From assembly GCA_011523655.1 (NCBI GenBank), contig WTGH01000067.1, positions 1-64,000 of the forward strand: a stretch of DNA of 64,000 nucleotides, read 5' to 3'. The position numbers were made by a program, and so were the translations under genes. Below are positions 62,148 to 64,000 of this stretch, one piece after another; within the stretch, counting starts at the first letter, position 1; every line of letters begins with the position of its first letter. The stretch is from Rhodospirillaceae bacterium (GTDB taxonomy: Bacteria > Pseudomonadota > Alphaproteobacteria > Bin65). The notes below the pieces were generated by a model. It ran no database searches and was not told where the DNA came from. It saw nothing but the letters and a program-made list of their open reading frames with translations.

Positions 62148-63137
62148 ATGACTGGCAAAGCGCCCGGAAAAGCGCATCGCGAAGGGCTTACGCTCGTTGA
62201 GCTGATGGACATGTTTCCGACCGAGGAAGCTGCGACGGCGTGGTTCGAATCGGTGATGTGGCCGGACGGCGAGCGGCATTGCCCGAAATGCGGCTGCACG
62301 GAGACGAGCGAGGTTCCGAACGCGAATCCGATGCCGTACTGGTGCAAGGGCTGCCGGTCCTATTTCAGCGTGCGCACAGGGACGCCTATTGCGCGCTCCA
62401 ACGTGCCTTTGCGCAAGTGGGCCATCGCCATTTACCTCTGCCTGACCAATCTCAAGAGCGTGTCCAGCATGAAGCTGAAACGCGACATCGGCGTGTCGCA
62501 ACCGACCGCTTGGTTCATGCTTCATCGTATCCGCGAAGCGTGGGCCGAAGAAGACGACGACCAGTTCGATGGCCCGGTAGAGGTCGATGAGGTCTACATG
62601 GGCGGCCTTCGGGAGAACATGCCTCTGTCGAAGCGCAAAGCGCTCAAGGAAGCGGGCGCGGGCCGCGGACCGGCCGGCAAGACGGTCGTGGTTGGCGTCA
62701 AAGACCGGGACAGCAACGAAATCCGTGCCGAGGTGGTCGAGCGCACGGACGGCGCGACGCTCAAAGGCTTCATCCGGGAGCACGTCGAGCCGGGCGCGAC
62801 GGTCTATACCGACGAATACGCGCCCTACAAGGGCCTGTCGGGCTTCCGCCACGAATCGGTCAATCACAAGGTTTCCGAATACGTCCGCGGCATGGCGCAC
62901 ACCAATGGAATCGAGTCCTTTTGGGCCATGCTGAAGCGAGCCCATGACGGGACGTTCCACAAGATCAGCCCGAAGCATCTGCAACGCTACGTCTCCGAAT
63001 TCGCCGGGAAGCACAACATCCGCGACTCAGGAACCCTTGCGCAGATGCGTGACACCGTCGCCCGGCTCGTCGGCCGAAACCTCCTCTACCGCGACCTGAT
63101 CGCCGACAACGGGCGCTCGTCGGGCGCGCGGTCGTAA
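62148..63137 (+). mobile_element. IS1595-family (ISXO2-like) transposase
   Basis: 329 residues, intact. A zinc-ribbon (HCPKCGC, WCKGC, residues 45-69) precedes the ISXO2-like transposase domain. The catalytic residues fit Asp147 (VEVDEVYMGG), Asp222 (YTDEYAPY) and Asn253/Glu256 (HTNGIESFW). AAGGA lies before ATG 62148 and a good promoter drives it. No terminal inverted repeats or target duplication could be fixed by eye; the left boundary probably lies near 62078, where the palindromic repeat is cut. Confidence 0.88.
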
Positions 63138-63215
63138 CAGCGCCCGCGCCAGCGTCTCCGGCGTAGCGCCCTTCAAGTCCCGCTCCGGGACAAGGACAGG
63201 GCTTCCTCTGGTCAT
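63027..63215 (-). CDS. Small hypothetical protein antisense to the transposase 3' end
   Basis: 62 residues beginning MTRGSPVLVPERDLKGATPE and ending in an acidic segment (VGDQVAVEEVSADEPGDGV). GGAGGG lies 8 bases before the ATG, which favours real translation. It overlaps the last 111 bases of the transposase on the opposite strand. No known domain was recognised. It may belong to the mobile element or be a host gene that the transposase runs into. Confidence 0.5.
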   Translation of the reverse strand: MTRGSPVLVPERDLKGATPETLARALLRPRARRAPVVGDQVAVEEVSADEPGDGVTHLRKGS

Positions 63216-63443
63216 AGCATGACCCTCCATTCTGGTTGACTCCCCGCGCCGCGCCGGGGCACGCTTTCTCCAGTCAACGTCGCGCGCACCCGCTTTGTCG
63301 GGTCGCCCGCTGAATGCAACAGCCCATTGACCCAGCAGGGGTAGCTCTCCGCCCGGCAAATAGGCGGGACCTCCACCTTGCATGTGATGTTGACAGCGGC
63401 CCGGCGCCCGTCGGGTCGGCGATCGACCACGGGAGGAGTATCC

Positions 63444-63755
63444 ATGCGAAGAACGATAGTTGTGTTGGCCGCAGCAGCGGCGCTGTGGCCAGCAGCTGTA
63501 TTTGCCCAGGATTGCAAGCTCGAACATTGGAAAACGCGCCACAACGCAGTTATGGGCATGTTCATCATTGAGGGGATCACGACCTGCGACAGTGGCAGGA
63601 TCATCATGAAGCTCTTCGACGGCGAGGGCGAAGGAAAAAAATTCATCGGGTTTATCCGGGAGACCATCAGGGATGGGACGTTTCGGGAGATCATTACCGG
63701 CGTAACCGAGAAGCCGCAAAATCTGACGGTTGAGTACACCATCAAGACCCGGTAA
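63444..63755 (+). CDS. Small exported protein, function unknown
   Basis: 103 residues with a clear signal peptide (TIVVLAAAAALWPAAVFA, cleavage at FAQ-D). The mature part has two cysteines (QDCKLEHWK and ITTCDSGRI). GGAGGAG precedes ATG 63444, which sets the start. Nothing identifies a family. It is followed closely by a membrane protein gene. Confidence 0.62.
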   Translation: MRRTIVVLAAAAALWPAAVFAQDCKLEHWKTRHNAVMGMFIIEGITTCDSGRIIMKLFDGEGEGKKFIGFIRETIRDGTFREIITGVTEKPQNLTVEYTIKTR

Positions 63756-63760
63756 CAGCG

Positions 63761-64000
63761 ATGGCAAAGAACACTGAATATCGCGAAGTCCGCGGCAAGA
63801 TGGGCTTGTTCGGCTGGGTGTGGCGCATTCTGCTGCTGCTGTGGCAGGTCGCCATGATCGCGTGGTTCGTGTCGGCTACGGCGGCAGTCGCGCCGATGAT
63901 CGAAAAGGGGAACGATGCACAGAGCGCCGGTGCCGCGCTCGGTCTCGGCCTTGGTTGGATGTTCATTCTGATCTTCTGGGCGGCCGGCACTGTCATTCTG
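63761..64000 (+). CDS. Membrane protein, partial at the window end
   Basis: 80 codons without a stop before the window ends. After a polar start (MAKNTEYREVRGKMGLFGWV) there is a first membrane helix (about 19-42, ILLLLWQVAMIAWFV), a loop, and a second one (GWMFILIFWAAGTVIL). It starts 5 bases after the preceding small gene, so the two are probably co-transcribed. Function unknown. Confidence 0.55.
   Translation, partial: MAKNTEYREVRGKMGLFGWVWRILLLLWQVAMIAWFVSATAAVAPMIEKGNDAQSAGAALGLGLGWMFILIFWAAGTVIL

Noticed and set aside
63138-63443. Longer minus-strand genes across this gap (frames 63212-63745 and 63027-63767)
   Set aside because: They run antisense to the small exported protein, whose signal peptide and GGAGGAG ribosome site are convincing; only the short frame at 63027-63215 has its own ribosome site.
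1-64000. CRISPR array
   Set aside because: No regularly spaced direct repeats of 24-40 bases with unique spacers were found.

Overview
The window is high-GC DNA (roughly two thirds G+C by eye), densely packed with genes and with few long gaps. It looks like the chromosome of an alphaproteobacterium, probably Rhodospirillales-like. The reasons are an aapJQMP general amino-acid transporter, a ccmDEFGHI cytochrome c maturation set, a form II CO-dehydrogenase-like (cox) cluster, and many GTG/TTG starts with ATGA gene overlaps. The genus cannot be named from sequence alone.

Layout. 0.2-7.7 kb: mixed housekeeping genes, namely an alpha/beta hydrolase-OsmC fusion, a NudF-type Nudix enzyme, a cysteine synthase plus 3-mercaptopyruvate sulfurtransferase pair, a double GNAT protein, a LuxR-type regulator and an outer-membrane barrel. 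8.1-12.3 kb: aapJQMP on the minus strand, with a strong hairpin between aapJ and aapQ. 12.5-15.5 kb: a cystathionine beta-lyase-like enzyme with a tiny leader ORF, a coiled-coil membrane protein and glutaryl-CoA dehydrogenase. 15.6-17.2 kb: an isolated phage-terminase-small-subunit-like gene flanked by two copies of a palindromic repeat and carrying three arrays of TGACA phased at 10 bp. 17.3-22.6 kb: a HAD hydrolase, a large transketolase-family enzyme and NAD(P)HX repair. 23-32.3 kb: a form II cox cluster (small, large and FAD subunits, MoxR ATPase, VWA protein, two XdhC-family genes, a molybdopterin-binding/nucleotidyltransferase fusion). 32-39.2 kb: an intradiol dioxygenase, malonyl-CoA synthetase, and ccmIHGFED without ccmABC.

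39.4-61.9 kb is the most unusual region. Two modules pair non-pyrrolysine MttB-family methyltransferases (three copies) with dimethylglycine/sarcosine-dehydrogenase-like flavoproteins (three long forms with a WHAAG flavin site and a GcvT-like half, plus one short oxidase). A divergent Rieske oxygenase stands next to the second module. This suggests N-demethylation of betaine- or methylamine-type compounds feeding tetrahydrofolate one-carbon metabolism. Between the modules lies a complete selenocysteine locus: selA, selB, tRNA-Sec (anticodon UCA) and a selD fused to an NADH-dehydrogenase-like domain. Beside selD, convergently, is an AhpD/carboxymuconolactone-decarboxylase-family gene. Its reading frame is interrupted by one UGA, exactly at the second cysteine of the E-X11-C-X2-C-X3-H motif, and a SECIS-like hairpin follows. 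I read this as a genuine selenoprotein encoded next to its own decoding machinery.

62-64 kb: an IS1595-family (ISXO2-like) transposase with a near-consensus sigma-70 promoter, lying against a truncated copy of the palindromic repeat; a small ORF antisense to the transposase 3' end; a small secreted protein; and a membrane protein cut by the window end.
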